Source: Micromonospora sp. C95 (GTDB lineage Bacteria > Actinomycetota > Actinomycetes > Mycobacteriales > Micromonosporaceae). Taken from it: a stretch of DNA of 64,000 bases. The translations under genes were made by a program, and so were the position numbers. The notes under the pieces were generated by a model. The model was not told the DNA's origin. It made no database searches and saw only the letters and a list, made by a program, of their open reading frames with translations. The stretch covers positions 17,564-81,563 of the forward strand of contig NZ_JAGPXT010000024.1 in assembly GCF_018070465.1 (NCBI RefSeq). The letters are read 5' to 3'. This document shows positions 1 through 8,424 of the stretch, one piece after another (within the stretch, counting starts at the first letter, position 1; the number at the start of each line of letters is the position of its first letter).

Positions 1-379
1 CGTCGTCGGCGAGCAGGTCGTCGCAGCGGATCACCGCGCGGGCATAGCCCTCGGTCTGGAGCAGGGCCGGGACCAGCGTCGGCTGGAAGACCCGCAACTG
101 CCGGGCCAGCCGCTCGGCGTCCAGCCAGGGCAGGAACCAGGACGGCTGGCCCTCCCGCTCGGCGATCCGCAGCAGCGACGCCAGCAGCCCGCCGGAGGTC
201 AGCACCTCGTCGGCCCGGGCCAGCAGCTGGCGATCGTACGGCCGGGCGCCGGTCTCGACGGCGGAGACCATCGACGCCGAGTAGTGCACCAGCTTCCCGA
301 ACTCCTCCTGGCTCAGCCCGGCGGTGACGCGTAGCCGGCGTAGCTGGGACCGGATCAGGTCCGCCGTGGTCTGCTCCAC
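1..379 (-). CDS. XRE-family regulator with DUF5753 domain, 3' end cut by window edge
   Basis: The minus strand from a GTG at 379 reads into the window edge without a stop, so only about 126 N-terminal residues are present. Residues 8-62 form a helix-turn-helix with the pattern LRRLRVTAGLSQEEFG then SASMVSAVETG, typical of XRE/Cro DNA-binding domains. The stretch after it (PSWFLPWLDAE, then FQPTLVPALLQTEGYAR) is the start of a DUF5753 domain, found on many actinomycete regulators that sit beside small DUF397-type or similar proteins. A GGAGG lies 4 nt before the GTG. It is divergent from the small gene at 663, which may be its partner. The domain call is firm; its targets are unknown. Confidence 0.88.
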   Translation of the reverse strand, partial: MEQTTADLIRSQLRRLRVTAGLSQEEFGKLVHYSASMVSAVETGARPYDRQLLARADEVLTSGGLLASLLRIAEREGQPSWFLPWLDAERLARQLRVFQPTLVPALLQTEGYARAVIRCDDLLADD

Positions 380-552
380 ACTGCCTCCACAATCACCGGC
401 CGAGAATCACTCGGCATCCCTCGGCGGCCTCCGGGCCACGCACCAGGGCCACCACCAGCCTCGATGCATTCCGACAGTAGTGGTCCCGTCACCAGACTGT
501 CAGCCATGCCGGATTCGTTCGTTGCCCGGAGGGCGCGGACGGGTTCAGGCGG

Positions 553-582
553 GGGCCGCCCGCAATCCCCTGCGGGCGGCCC
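553..582. terminator. Strong GC hairpin in divergent gap
   Basis: A perfect 12-bp stem (GGGCCGCCCGCA and its complement) encloses a 6-nt loop and is followed by CTTCC. It lies between two divergent genes (starts at 379 and 663), where no coding transcript should end. It could stop a short untranslated transcript or form a leader hairpin of the 663 gene. Confidence 0.5.
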
Positions 583-662
583 TTCCGAACCCGCTCCGGG
601 TGCGTCTGTCGCTGCCCTGGCGACGACAGCCGCGCCCAGAGCCCTCCCCGCCGGAGCTTGAT

Positions 663-977
663 GTGTTCACCGAGCGCGCGGCCCGACCAGGTCGGCCGCC
701 GCACACGCCGTTGCGGCCGACCTGGTGCTGCCGCACCGACGGGCAGCCCTGGCCCTGCGGGAAGGCGCGACTGCTGCTGCGCGCGGAGTACGAAGACGAC
801 CTGACCGGTCTGTCCGTCTACCTCGCCGGCCTGATGTACGAGGCGATGCGCGACCTGTACCACCTCAACCCGCACGACGCCCCCGCGCCACCGGTCCTCT
901 ACTCCCGCTTCCTGGCCTGGAACCGAACCCGCCACCACCCCCCACCGACATGCCGATCATGCAGTCGTGGCAGCTGA
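663..977 (+). CDS. Small conserved actinobacterial protein with a WCC...PWPC motif
   Basis: A 104-residue protein starting at GTG 663, with GGAG 6-7 nt upstream; the longer in-frame extension to 324 has no ribosome site and is rejected. The core HTPLRPTWCC...PWPC...AEY followed by YLAGLMYEAMRDLYHLNPHDAP and FLAWNRTR resembles a short family common in Micromonospora and Streptomyces that databases often label 'flavin reductase' without evidence. Three cysteines in the motif could bind a metal or act in redox chemistry; this is inference. The last residues are encoded by the left arm of a dispersed inverted repeat (954-1023), so the C terminus is probably not native. It may work with the divergent XRE-DUF5753 regulator. 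Confidence 0.7.
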   Translation: MFTERAARPGRPPHTPLRPTWCCRTDGQPWPCGKARLLLRAEYEDDLTGLSVYLAGLMYEAMRDLYHLNPHDAPAPPVLYSRFLAWNRTRHHPPPTCRSCSRGS

Positions 978-1023
978 TTTGTCCGCTGTGGACCGCTCTG
1001 TAACCGCCACAACTGCATGATCG
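954..1023. repeat. Dispersed inverted repeat, copy 1
   Basis: Two 18-bp arms (left CGATCATGCAGTCGTGGC) with one mismatch enclose a 34-nt loop. The same arms recur at 21506-21576. It lies at a convergent gene junction and its left arm overlaps the end of the gene at 663. Confidence 0.9.
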
Positions 1024-1300
1024 CCGCTGAGTGGACTGCGGGGCGTTGCGGGTCACGGGTGGTGGCGGCGCGGCTGAAGGTGGTCGGTTGGAGGGGCGAT
1101 GCGTGCACGCCAGGTGCTCGGCGGGAGGGGCGATGCGCGCACGCTCTCAGCTCGACAGGGCGGGGACCATCAGCATCCTGTGCCGGGGCAGGCTGGCCAC
1201 TGCCGGGACTGCTGTCACCGCACTTTGGGGAGCCAGCCGCGAGCGTGTCCTTGCCAACGTCGTCCAGCCGCCCATGCCGGCTCGCCACGGGGTTGGGGCC
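978..1300. other. Intergenic stretch with repeats, no gene
   Basis: No convincing coding region. It holds the right arm of the inverted repeat (1006-1023) and a near-perfect 20-bp direct repeat starting at 1091 and again at 1125 (GAGGGGCGATGCG then T or C, then GCACGC), 34 bp apart. The rest shows no recognised signal. Confidence 0.7.
1091..1144. repeat. 20-bp direct repeat, two copies 34 bp apart
   Basis: Copies at 1091-1110 and 1125-1144 differ by a single base (T/C at the fourteenth position). Confidence 0.7.
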
Positions 1301-3496
1301 TCAGTCTGAGGTGACCTTGCTGGGCTTGGCGGTGCGCTCGTCGGTGGTCGGTTTGGTGGGGCGCTTGCCGTTCTCGCCGGTGCTGGTGATCTTCGTCGGG
1401 GTGGCTCCTCGGCCGCCCTCGCCGGGAACCGCAGCCACCGTCGGCTCGCCGTCAAGTCCTTCGCTCGCGGTGCCGCCGTCGGCGCTCGTCGGCTCGGCCG
1501 CGGGGCGGGTCGGGGCGGGGTTCTCCACTGTGGTGACCGGTTCCGCCACCGGCTTCGTCGCCGGCCGGGCGTCGTCCCCGCCCGGACGGTCGCCGGTCCG
1601 GCCGTCGGCCGGCGGCGCATCGTCGCCGGAGGGTCGAGCACCGTTCGTCGAGACGCCGCCGGGGCGCGCCCCGTTTGTGGGCGCGGTGGCCACCGAAGGC
1701 GCGGCCGACGCGGCGGGAGCGGACGTGGCCTGGAGCCGCAGGCCGAGCAGCTTGCGCTCCAGTTCGTCGGACTCCTGCCGGGACTTCCACGTCTCCTGGC
1801 GCAGGTCGGCGAGCTGCTGCTGGGCCTTGGCGATCTCCAGCATCACCTGGGCGAGCTGCTGTCGGCTGGCCGCCGCCTCCTGCTGGGTGGCGGCCAGATG
1901 CTGCTGAGTGGTGGCCAGGTGCTGCTGGGTGGTGGCCGCGTACTCCTCGAACTGGCGGCGGGACGCCGCGACGTACTCGTCCGCCTCGTGCCGCACGGCG
2001 GCGACGTGCTCGTCCGCCTCCCGCCGGGTGGTGTCGGCGTACTGGTCGGCGTCGCGGTGGGTGCTGGCCGCGTACTCGTCGGCCTCGTGCCGGACGGCCG
2101 TGACGTACTCGTCGGCCTCGCGCCGCTTCGTGGCCGACTCGGTCTCGGCCTGGCGCAGCAGCTCACCGGCCTGCTGCTCGGCCTGCCCGCGCACTGCGGC
2201 GGCATCCTGCTCGGCGTCCTGGCGGATCTGGTCGGCGCCCTGCTCGATCTCGTTCTTCCGCGTGGTGTACTCCGACTCCAGCTGGGACCGACGGGTATCG
2301 AAGCCGGACTCCAGCTCGGCGGTACGGGTGCGGATCCGCTCGTCCAGCTCGGCGTTGCGGGTCTTGTACTGCTTCTCCAACTGATCGCGGCGGGCGGTGA
2401 ACTCGCGTTCGACGGTCGTCTTGCGCTCGGTCAGCTCCCGGTCGGCCGCCTCGCGCCGGCTGTTCACCTCCTTCTCCACCCCGGCCCGCCAGGCACCCAG
2501 CTCCTGCTGCGCCTGTGCCCGGGCGTGCTGTACGTACGCCTCGGTCTCGCCGCGCATCCGCTGGGCGTACGCCTCGGTCTCGGCGCGGGTGCGCTTGGCC
2601 GCCTCGGTCGCCTGGGTGCTCAGCCGCTCGGCCTCCTGGCGCGCCTTGTTTCGGGCGGCGCGGCCGGCCTCGGCGGCGTCGTCGATGATCTGCTTGGCCT
2701 CCTGCTGGGCCTTGGCATGGGTGGCCCGGCCCGCCTCGGTGGCCTGATCGACCAGCCGTCGCGCCTCCTGCTGGGCCTTCGCGTGCACCTCTTTGGCGGC
2801 GTCGCGCAGCTGGGTCGCCTCCTGCTGGGCGGTGGCGAGCGCCTCACGGGCCGTGTCGCGCAGCTTGGTCGCCTCCTGCTGGGCCCGACTGTGGATCTCC
2901 TTGGCCGCGTCGCGTAGCTGCGTGGCCTCCTGCTGGGCCCGGGCCAGGGACTCCTGGGCGGACTTGCGCAGCCGGGCGGCCTCCTCCTTCGCGGACTTCG
3001 CGGCGGCCTCCGACTCGGCCCGGCGGGCGGCGGCCTGCCGCTCCTCCTCGGACCGGCGGGCGGCCAGGGCGATCTCGAAGTCCTTGAGCGCGGTGGCCGC
3101 CGCGACGCGGGCCTCCTCGATGATGTGTTCGGCGGCGGCGCGGCGGGCCTCGATCTCCTCGTTGGCGTCGGAGATGATGTCCTCGGCCTGCTCCTCGGCC
3201 AGCGCGAGGATCTGCTCCACCCGCGGCCCGAGATGCCGGAATGCGGCCCGGTCGACGACCCCGACCTGCTTGCGCACCTGGGTGAGGTCACGTTGCAGCA
3301 CCTCGACCTGACCGGCCAGCTTGTGGATCTGGGTGTACGCCTGTTCCCGTTCGGCCGCGAGCGCGGCGATCTCGTGCTCCGCACGAGCGACGTATCGGTC
3401 GACCTGTCGTTTCTCGTACCCCCGCAGGGCGGACTCGAAGCTGGGCTCCGTGGTCACGTCCCCGCCGAGCGCGAACAGTTCCTCGCCGTGCGACAT
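1301..3496 (-). CDS. Scy/FilP-type coiled-coil cytoskeletal protein (731 aa)
   Basis: A 731-residue protein. The start chosen is ATG 3496 (GAGGA 7 nt upstream); an ORF extension to 3610 lacks family similarity. The first 60 residues contain ESALRGYEKRQVDRYVAR, a DivIVA-like N-terminal signature, followed by GPRVEQILALAEEQAEDI as in FilP and Scy of Streptomyces. The middle is almost pure coiled coil: 18-residue units of the AQQEATQLRDAAKE type, then about six consecutive 11-residue units (RREADEYVTAV and variants), then QQHLATT repeats. The last 130 residues are a Pro/Gly/Thr-rich acidic tail. In Streptomyces, filP and scy lie beside the epimerase, thiolase and meaB genes, as here. Likely role: filament or scaffold at hyphal tips. 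Which of the two neighbours equals Scy or FilP cannot be settled by size. Confidence 0.8.
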   Translation of the reverse strand: MSHGEELFALGGDVTTEPSFESALRGYEKRQVDRYVARAEHEIAALAAEREQAYTQIHKLAGQVEVLQRDLTQVRKQVGVVDRAAFRHLGPRVEQILALAEEQAEDIISDANEEIEARRAAAEHIIEEARVAAATALKDFEIALAARRSEEERQAAARRAESEAAAKSAKEEAARLRKSAQESLARAQQEATQLRDAAKEIHSRAQQEATKLRDTAREALATAQQEATQLRDAAKEVHAKAQQEARRLVDQATEAGRATHAKAQQEAKQIIDDAAEAGRAARNKARQEAERLSTQATEAAKRTRAETEAYAQRMRGETEAYVQHARAQAQQELGAWRAGVEKEVNSRREAADRELTERKTTVEREFTARRDQLEKQYKTRNAELDERIRTRTAELESGFDTRRSQLESEYTTRKNEIEQGADQIRQDAEQDAAAVRGQAEQQAGELLRQAETESATKRREADEYVTAVRHEADEYAASTHRDADQYADTTRREADEHVAAVRHEADEYVAASRRQFEEYAATTQQHLATTQQHLAATQQEAAASRQQLAQVMLEIAKAQQQLADLRQETWKSRQESDELERKLLGLRLQATSAPAASAAPSVATAPTNGARPGGVSTNGARPSGDDAPPADGRTGDRPGGDDARPATKPVAEPVTTVENPAPTRPAAEPTSADGGTASEGLDGEPTVAAVPGEGGRGATPTKITSTGENGKRPTKPTTDERTAKPSKVTSD

Positions 3497-3595
3497 GCTC
3501 CCATCCTCACACGCATCGGGCCCTCCTGGGGCGATACGGACGCCGTGGATTGGAGGTACTTCACACGGGATCACAACGGGTGTGGGACGCATGAC

Positions 3596-3635
3596 GGCGT
3601 GAGGTGCCACCGGTAACCCGGTGTCACCTCACGCC
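3596..3635 (-). terminator. Hairpin terminator between the two coiled-coil genes
   Basis: An 18-bp stem with one mismatch (GGCGTGAGGTG core) and a 4-nt loop, located 30 bp after the stop of the upstream gene at 3665. It suggests the two coiled-coil genes are not simply one transcript. Confidence 0.7.
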
Positions 3636-3664
3636 GCAAATCATGCCCCGGTACGGGAGGCGGC

Positions 3665-4945
3665 TCAGCTGGCCGACTCGGCGGCGACGGGCTTCTCGGC
3701 GCCCTCCGCCTTGGCGTCCTCCGTCTTCGTGGCCTCGACCTTGGCGACCACCGCGTCGGCCACACCCGGCACCAGACCGGCGAGGCCGGCGAGGCTGGAG
3801 CGGATCTGGACGAGCTGGGCGGTGACGGCATCCTTCTGCCGGGTGAGGTCCTCGACCTCGCGGCCGGCCGCCTGGGTGGTCAGCTCGGCCTCGGTGCGGG
3901 CCTCGCTGAGCAGGCGCTGCGACTCGGCGCGCGCCTCGTTGAGCGTCCGCTCGGCCAGGGCCTTGGCCTTCTCCACCGTCTCGGTGGCGTTGCGCTCCGA
4001 CTCGACCCGGCGGGCCTCGGCGCGCTGCTCGATCTCCTTGGCCCGGTCCTGAGCGGCGCGGGCCCGCTGCTCGGCCTCGTTGACCAGCTTCTGGGTCTGC
4101 GCGACCTGGGCGGCGTGCCGCTCCGACTCCTCGCGCTCGGCCTTCTCCCGGCGCTCCGCGAGCTGCAACTCCAGGGCCTGGAGATCCTTGTCGCGCTTGT
4201 CGCGGGCGTCGGTGAGCAGCTTGGTCGCCTCGGCGCGCTTCTCCTCGGCCTCGCGGGCGGCCTTGGCCCGCTGCTGGGTGATCTCGCGCTCGGCGGTGGC
4301 CCGCAGGGTGGCCACCTCGCGTTCCACGGTGGACTTCAGCTCGGCGACCTCGTGGGCGGTCACCGTACGCAGCTGCTTGGTCTCCCGATCCGCGTCGGCG
4401 CGCAGCGTGTCGGCCTCGCGTCGGGCCTGGACGCGCACCTCGGCGGCCTCGCGCTCGGCGGCGGTACGGAGGTTGCCCGCCTCCCGCTCGGCGGTCGCCT
4501 TCATGGCCGCGGCCTCGGCCCGGGCCTTGTCGGTGATCTCCCGCGCTTCGAGGCGGGCGGCGGAGAGGATGCCCTCCGACTCGCGCTTGGCCTCGTTGCG
4601 GTGATCGTTGGCCTGCTCCTCGGCGAGCCGGAGGATCTGCTCGACCCGGGTGCCGAGCCCGGACAGCGTGGGCCGGCTGTTCTCCTCCAGCTGCTTGCTG
4701 GTGTCGGTCAGCTTCTGCTCAAGGGCGGTGAGTCGCTGCTCGGACTGCCGGAGCCGGCGCTGTGCGTCGTTGAGCGCCTGCTCGGCGTCGGCGCGGTCCT
4801 TGTTGGCCTGGCTCAGTGCGGCGTTGAGCCGGCCGATGAAGTCGTCGACCTGACCGGTGTTGTATCCGCGCAGGCCAACCGTGAAATCTGGCTGCGAGTT
4901 CGCGTTATCGAAGAACGCGAGAGGGGAGGACTGCTGCTGGGGCAT
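3665..4945 (-). CDS. Scy/FilP-type coiled-coil protein (426 aa)
   Basis: A 426-residue protein starting at ATG 4943-4945; no strong ribosome site is visible. Residues 20-45 (VGLRGYNTGQVDDFIGRLNA) carry the same DivIVA-like signature as the neighbour, followed by GLGTRVEQILRLAEEQAND, close to FilP. Residues about 120-370 are continuous Ala/Glu/Arg-rich coiled coil (for example AEREAGNLRTAAEREAAEV). The short C-terminal tail is Ala/Glu/Lys rich with no domain. By position (next to the CoA genes) it corresponds to scy of Streptomyces, but it is far shorter than the 1300-residue Scy, so identity is left open. It probably co-assembles with the product of the gene at 1301 at growing poles. Confidence 0.78.
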   Translation of the reverse strand: MPQQQSSPLAFFDNANSQPDFTVGLRGYNTGQVDDFIGRLNAALSQANKDRADAEQALNDAQRRLRQSEQRLTALEQKLTDTSKQLEENSRPTLSGLGTRVEQILRLAEEQANDHRNEAKRESEGILSAARLEAREITDKARAEAAAMKATAEREAGNLRTAAEREAAEVRVQARREADTLRADADRETKQLRTVTAHEVAELKSTVEREVATLRATAEREITQQRAKAAREAEEKRAEATKLLTDARDKRDKDLQALELQLAERREKAEREESERHAAQVAQTQKLVNEAEQRARAAQDRAKEIEQRAEARRVESERNATETVEKAKALAERTLNEARAESQRLLSEARTEAELTTQAAGREVEDLTRQKDAVTAQLVQIRSSLAGLAGLVPGVADAVVAKVEATKTEDAKAEGAEKPVAAESAS

Positions 4946-5102
4946 TGGGACATACTGGCAGACTCCCCGGGGTGCTTCGCAAGAGCGTGCCGCCCTTTGC
5001 CGTCCGCATTACATGGTCAACTCCGGTCGGCGGTCGACCACCGGGGCGACAGGGGATCTTGCCAGCTCCGGGGCGAGCCGGATGGCACCGAGCGTGACGT
5101 GG

Positions 5103-5133
5103 AAAAGGGCCGTGGCGGGATCGCGCACGGCCC
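5103..5133 (-). terminator. Rho-independent terminator of ccr
   Basis: On the minus strand GGGGCCGTG, an 11-nt loop and CACGGCCC are followed by TTTT. It lies about 100 bp downstream of the ccr stop. Confidence 0.8.
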
Positions 5134-5235
5134 CTTTGTTTCCGCGTCGCTGTGGTCCACGAATGGGCGTCAGGCCGGCCGTGTGGAAAGCCAATCGGCG
5201 GTCACCGAATGGCCACCGGCACCTCGGCCGTCAGG

Positions 5236-6591
5236 TCAGCGCCCCCGGAACCGGTTGATGGCCTCGAAGTGGCGGGCGCGTAGCTCGGGGTCGCGTACGC
5301 CGAGTCCGTCCGCCGGGGCCAGACAGCGCACGCCGACCTTGCCCTGGTGGGCGTTGCGGTGCACCTCGTACGCGGCCTGGCCGGTCCGCTCCAGCGGGTA
5401 CGTCCTCGACACGGTGGGGTGAATCGTCCCCAGCGCCACCAACCGGTTGGCCTCCCACGCCTCCCGATAGTTGGCGAAGTGGCTGCCCACGATGCGCTTG
5501 AGGTGCATCCAGAGGTAGCGGTTGTCGTACTGGTGCCGGAAGCCGCTGGTGGAGGCGCAGGTGACGACGGTGCCACCGCGCTTGGCGACGTAGACGCTGG
5601 CACCGAAGGTCTCCCGGCCCGGGTGCTCGAGGACGATGTCCGGGTCCTCGCCGCCGGTGAGTTCCCGGATCCGCTCGCCGAAGCGGCGCCACTCGTCCGG
5701 ATTCTGGGTCTCCTCGTCCGACCAGAACCGGAAGCCCTCGGCGGAGCGGTCGATGACCAGTTCGGCACCCATCCGCCGGCACAGCTCCGCCTTCTCCGGC
5801 GAGGAGACGACGCAGACCGGGATGGCACCACCGTTGAGCGCCAGCTGGGTGGCGTACCCGCCCAGCCCACCCGAGGCGCCCCAGATCAGCACCACGTCAC
5901 CCTGCTTCATGTTCGCGCCGTGGTGCGACACCAACTGCCGGTACGCGGTCGAGTTGACCAGCCCGGGGCTGGCCGCCTCCTCCCAGCTCAGGTGCGCCGG
6001 CTTGGGCATCAGCTGGTTGGCCTTGACCACGGCCAGCTCGGCCAGGCCCCCGAAGTTGGTCTCGAACCCCCAGATCCGCTGCTGCGGGTCGAGCATCGTG
6101 TCGTCGTGACCGGCCGCGTCCTCCAACTCGACCGACAGGCAGTGGGCCACCACCTCGTCGCCCGGACGCCAGCGGCTCACCCCGGCACCGACCCGGAGCA
6201 CCACCCCCGCCGCGTCGGAGCCGACCACGTGGTACGGCAGGTCATGCCGCCGGGCCAGCTCGGAGGTACGGCCGTAGCGGGTGAGGAACCTGAAGGTGGA
6301 CACCGGCTCGAAGATGCTGGTCCAGACGGTGTTGTAGTTGATGGCGCTGGCCATCACCGCGACAAGCGCCTCGCCCGGGCCGAGCTCCGGCGTCGGCACC
6401 TCCTGCAGGTGCAGGGCCTTGCGCGGATCCTTGTCCCGGGTGGCCATGCCGTCGAACATCCCGGTCTCCTCGGCCCGGACGACCACGCCCCGGTAGCTCT
6501 CCGGTACCGGCAGCCCGGCGACGCCGGCAAGTGCGCGGGCCGGATCGGTCGACCCTTCCGCGGCCATGACGGCTTCAAGAACGTCCTGCAC
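5236..6591 (-). CDS. ccr: Crotonyl-CoA carboxylase/reductase
   Basis: A 451-residue enzyme of the medium-chain dehydrogenase family that reduces crotonyl-CoA with NADPH and CO2 to ethylmalonyl-CoA, or without CO2 to butyryl-CoA. Seen in sequence: AINYNTVWTSIFEP and HVVGSDAAGVVLRVG near the N terminus, the cofactor loop IWGASGGLGGYATQLA, and VLEHPGRETFGASVYV in the last third, all hallmarks of Ccr. The start is GTG 6591 because GGAGG sits 5 nt before it; the TTG at 6618 has no such site. It is followed by a clean terminator. The neighbours (epimerase, thiolase, MeaB, acyl-CoA mutase) fit the ethylmalonyl-CoA/butyryl-CoA route that feeds primary metabolism and polyketide extender units. Confidence 0.96.
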   Translation of the reverse strand: MQDVLEAVMAAEGSTDPARALAGVAGLPVPESYRGVVVRAEETGMFDGMATRDKDPRKALHLQEVPTPELGPGEALVAVMASAINYNTVWTSIFEPVSTFRFLTRYGRTSELARRHDLPYHVVGSDAAGVVLRVGAGVSRWRPGDEVVAHCLSVELEDAAGHDDTMLDPQQRIWGFETNFGGLAELAVVKANQLMPKPAHLSWEEAASPGLVNSTAYRQLVSHHGANMKQGDVVLIWGASGGLGGYATQLALNGGAIPVCVVSSPEKAELCRRMGAELVIDRSAEGFRFWSDEETQNPDEWRRFGERIRELTGGEDPDIVLEHPGRETFGASVYVAKRGGTVVTCASTSGFRHQYDNRYLWMHLKRIVGSHFANYREAWEANRLVALGTIHPTVSRTYPLERTGQAAYEVHRNAHQGKVGVRCLAPADGLGVRDPELRARHFEAINRFRGR

Positions 6592-6689
6592 GGTGACCTC
6601 CGGTTCTCGCCGCGCCAACTACCTGTGAGGCCGGAGGTTACTGAACGGTAGCTAAGGCTGGAAGCCTCCTGTGAAAAAGTGCATCGGGT

Positions 6690-7184
6690 TCAGTGGGACG
6701 CGGCCGGTTGCACCAGCTCGATCAGCACGCCGCCGGCGTCCTTCGGGTGCACGAAGTTGATCCGAGAGTCGGCGGTGCCGCGCTTCGGGGTCTCGTAGAG
6801 CAGCCGCACGCCACGCTCGCGCAGCGCCGCGCAGGCCGCGTCGATGTCGACCACCGTGTATGCCACCTGCTGCACACCCGGGCCGTTGCGGTCCAGGAAC
6901 TTCGCGATCGTCGACTGCGGGGTCAGCGGTGCGAGCAGTTGCACGCAACCGCCCTCGGTGCTCGGCCCGACCGTCAACATCGCCTCCCGGACACCCTGCT
7001 CGGTGTTGGTCTCGGTGTGCACGCAGCGCATGCCGAACGTGCGCTGGTAGAAGTCGATTGCGACGTCGAGGTCGGGCACCGCGATCCCGACATGGTCGAT
7101 ACGGCGCAGCCCGATGTCTGTGACATAGTCGGCAGCGGGCTCGGCGGGGGAGTTCTCTGGCATGACGTTAGTCTTGCCGAACAT
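6690..7184 (-). CDS. mce: Methylmalonyl/ethylmalonyl-CoA epimerase
   Basis: A 164-residue vicinal-oxygen-chelate protein that epimerises (2R)- and (2S)-methylmalonyl-CoA (and probably ethylmalonyl-CoA). The two-lobed fold is visible from RIDHVGIAVPDLD and from the C-terminal INFVHPKDAGGVLIELV. By comparison with the Propionibacterium enzyme the metal ligands should be His31, Gln82, a His near 106 and Glu156; the third position is Gln here (GVQQVAYTV), a variant I recall in mycobacterial homologues. The start could be ATG 7184 or ATG 7163; neither has a good ribosome site. It is transcribed divergently from the thiolase gene, with only 40 bp between starts, so the two share a promoter region. 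Confidence 0.93.
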   Translation of the reverse strand: MFGKTNVMPENSPAEPAADYVTDIGLRRIDHVGIAVPDLDVAIDFYQRTFGMRCVHTETNTEQGVREAMLTVGPSTEGGCVQLLAPLTPQSTIAKFLDRNGPGVQQVAYTVVDIDAACAALRERGVRLLYETPKRGTADSRINFVHPKDAGGVLIELVQPAASH

Positions 7185-7224
7185 TCGTTAAGGCGTACAG
7201 TGCGGCACCCCCTCGGAGGCAGGT

Positions 7225-8424
7225 ATGGCTTCGGTGATCGTCAGCGGCGCGCGGACCCCGATGGGGCGCCTGCTGGGCAACCTCAAGGACCTACCGGCGA
7301 CCAAACTCGGCGGCATCGCCATCTCCGCCGCGCTCGAACGGGCGGGAGTCGCAGCCGACCAGGTGCAGTACGTGATCATGGGCCAGGTGCTCCAGGCCGG
7401 CACCGGGCAGATCCCCGCCCGGCAGGCGGCCGTCGAGGCGGGCATCCCGATGTCCGTACCGGCCCTGACGATCAACAAGGTCTGTCTCTCCGGGCTCGAC
7501 GCGATCGCCCTGGCCGACCAGCTGATCCGGGCCGGTGAGTTCGACATCGTGGTGGCCGGCGGCATGGAGTCGATGACGAACGCCCCGCACCTGCTGCTCG
7601 GCCAGCGGGCTGGCTACAAGTACGGCGACGTGACGCTCAAGGACCACATGGCGCTCGACGGGCTGACCGACGCCTGGGACTGCTGCGCGATGGGGGAGTC
7701 CACCGAGCGGCACGGCAGCACCCGGGGCATCACCCGCCAGGAGCAGGACGAGTTCGCGGCCGGCAGCCACCAGCGGGCCGCCGCCGCGCAGAAGAACGGC
7801 CACTTCGCCGAGGAGATCACCCCGGTGGTCATCCCGCAGCGCAAGGGTGACCCGCTGGTGATCAGTGAGGACGAGGGCATCCGGCCGGACACCACCGCCG
7901 AGTCCCTGGCCAAGCTCCGTCCGGCGTTCACCTCCGACGGCACCATCACCGCCGGCAGTTCCTCGCCGATCTCCGACGGTGCCGCGGCCGTGGTGGTGAT
8001 GAGCAAGGCGAAAGCCAAGGAGCTGGGCCTGGCCTGGCTGGCCGAGGTGGGAGCGCACGGCAACGTGGCGGGCCCGGACAACTCCCTGCACTCGCAGCCG
8101 TCGAACGCCATCCAGCACGCCCTGCGCAAGGGCGGCCTGGCCATCTCCGACCTCGACCTGATCGAGATCAACGAGGCGTTCGCCCAGGTCGGTATCCAGT
8201 CGATCCGCGACCTCGGGATCAGCCCGGACCAGGTAAACGTCAACGGCGGCGCGATCGCGCTCGGCCACCCGATCGGCATGTCCGGCGCCCGGCTGGTGCT
8301 CACCCTCGCACTGGAACTCAAGCGGCGTGGCGGCGGCACCGGCGCGGCCGCGCTGTGCGGCGGCGGGGGCCAGGGTGACGCGCTGATCATCCACGTTCCC
8401 GACCCCAGCGAAACCGATCTGTGA
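7225..8424 (+). CDS. Acetyl-CoA C-acetyltransferase (thiolase)
   Basis: A 399-residue thiolase condensing two acetyl-CoA to acetoacetyl-CoA (or cleaving it). The acyl-accepting Cys87 lies in NKVCLSGLDAI; the catalytic His is in ALGHPIGMSGAR and the second Cys in ALCGGGGQGDALI near the C terminus. Full family length. ATG 7225 is preceded by GGAGG. Its stop overlaps the meaB start by 4 bp (GTGA), so the two are translationally coupled. It can supply the C4 units that Ccr reduces after two further enzymes not encoded in this window. Confidence 0.95.
   Translation: MASVIVSGARTPMGRLLGNLKDLPATKLGGIAISAALERAGVAADQVQYVIMGQVLQAGTGQIPARQAAVEAGIPMSVPALTINKVCLSGLDAIALADQLIRAGEFDIVVAGGMESMTNAPHLLLGQRAGYKYGDVTLKDHMALDGLTDAWDCCAMGESTERHGSTRGITRQEQDEFAAGSHQRAAAAQKNGHFAEEITPVVIPQRKGDPLVISEDEGIRPDTTAESLAKLRPAFTSDGTITAGSSSPISDGAAAVVVMSKAKAKELGLAWLAEVGAHGNVAGPDNSLHSQPSNAIQHALRKGGLAISDLDLIEINEAFAQVGIQSIRDLGISPDQVNVNGGAIALGHPIGMSGARLVLTLALELKRRGGGTGAAALCGGGGQGDALIIHVPDPSETDL

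Noticed and set aside
6592..6618. TTG start for ccr
   Set aside because: No ribosome site; GTG 6591 has GGAGG at the right distance and matches the family length.
6638..6651. Possible palindromic operator upstream of ccr (TTACTGAACGGTAG)
   Set aside because: Only 8 of 14 positions are symmetrical, little better than chance at this composition.
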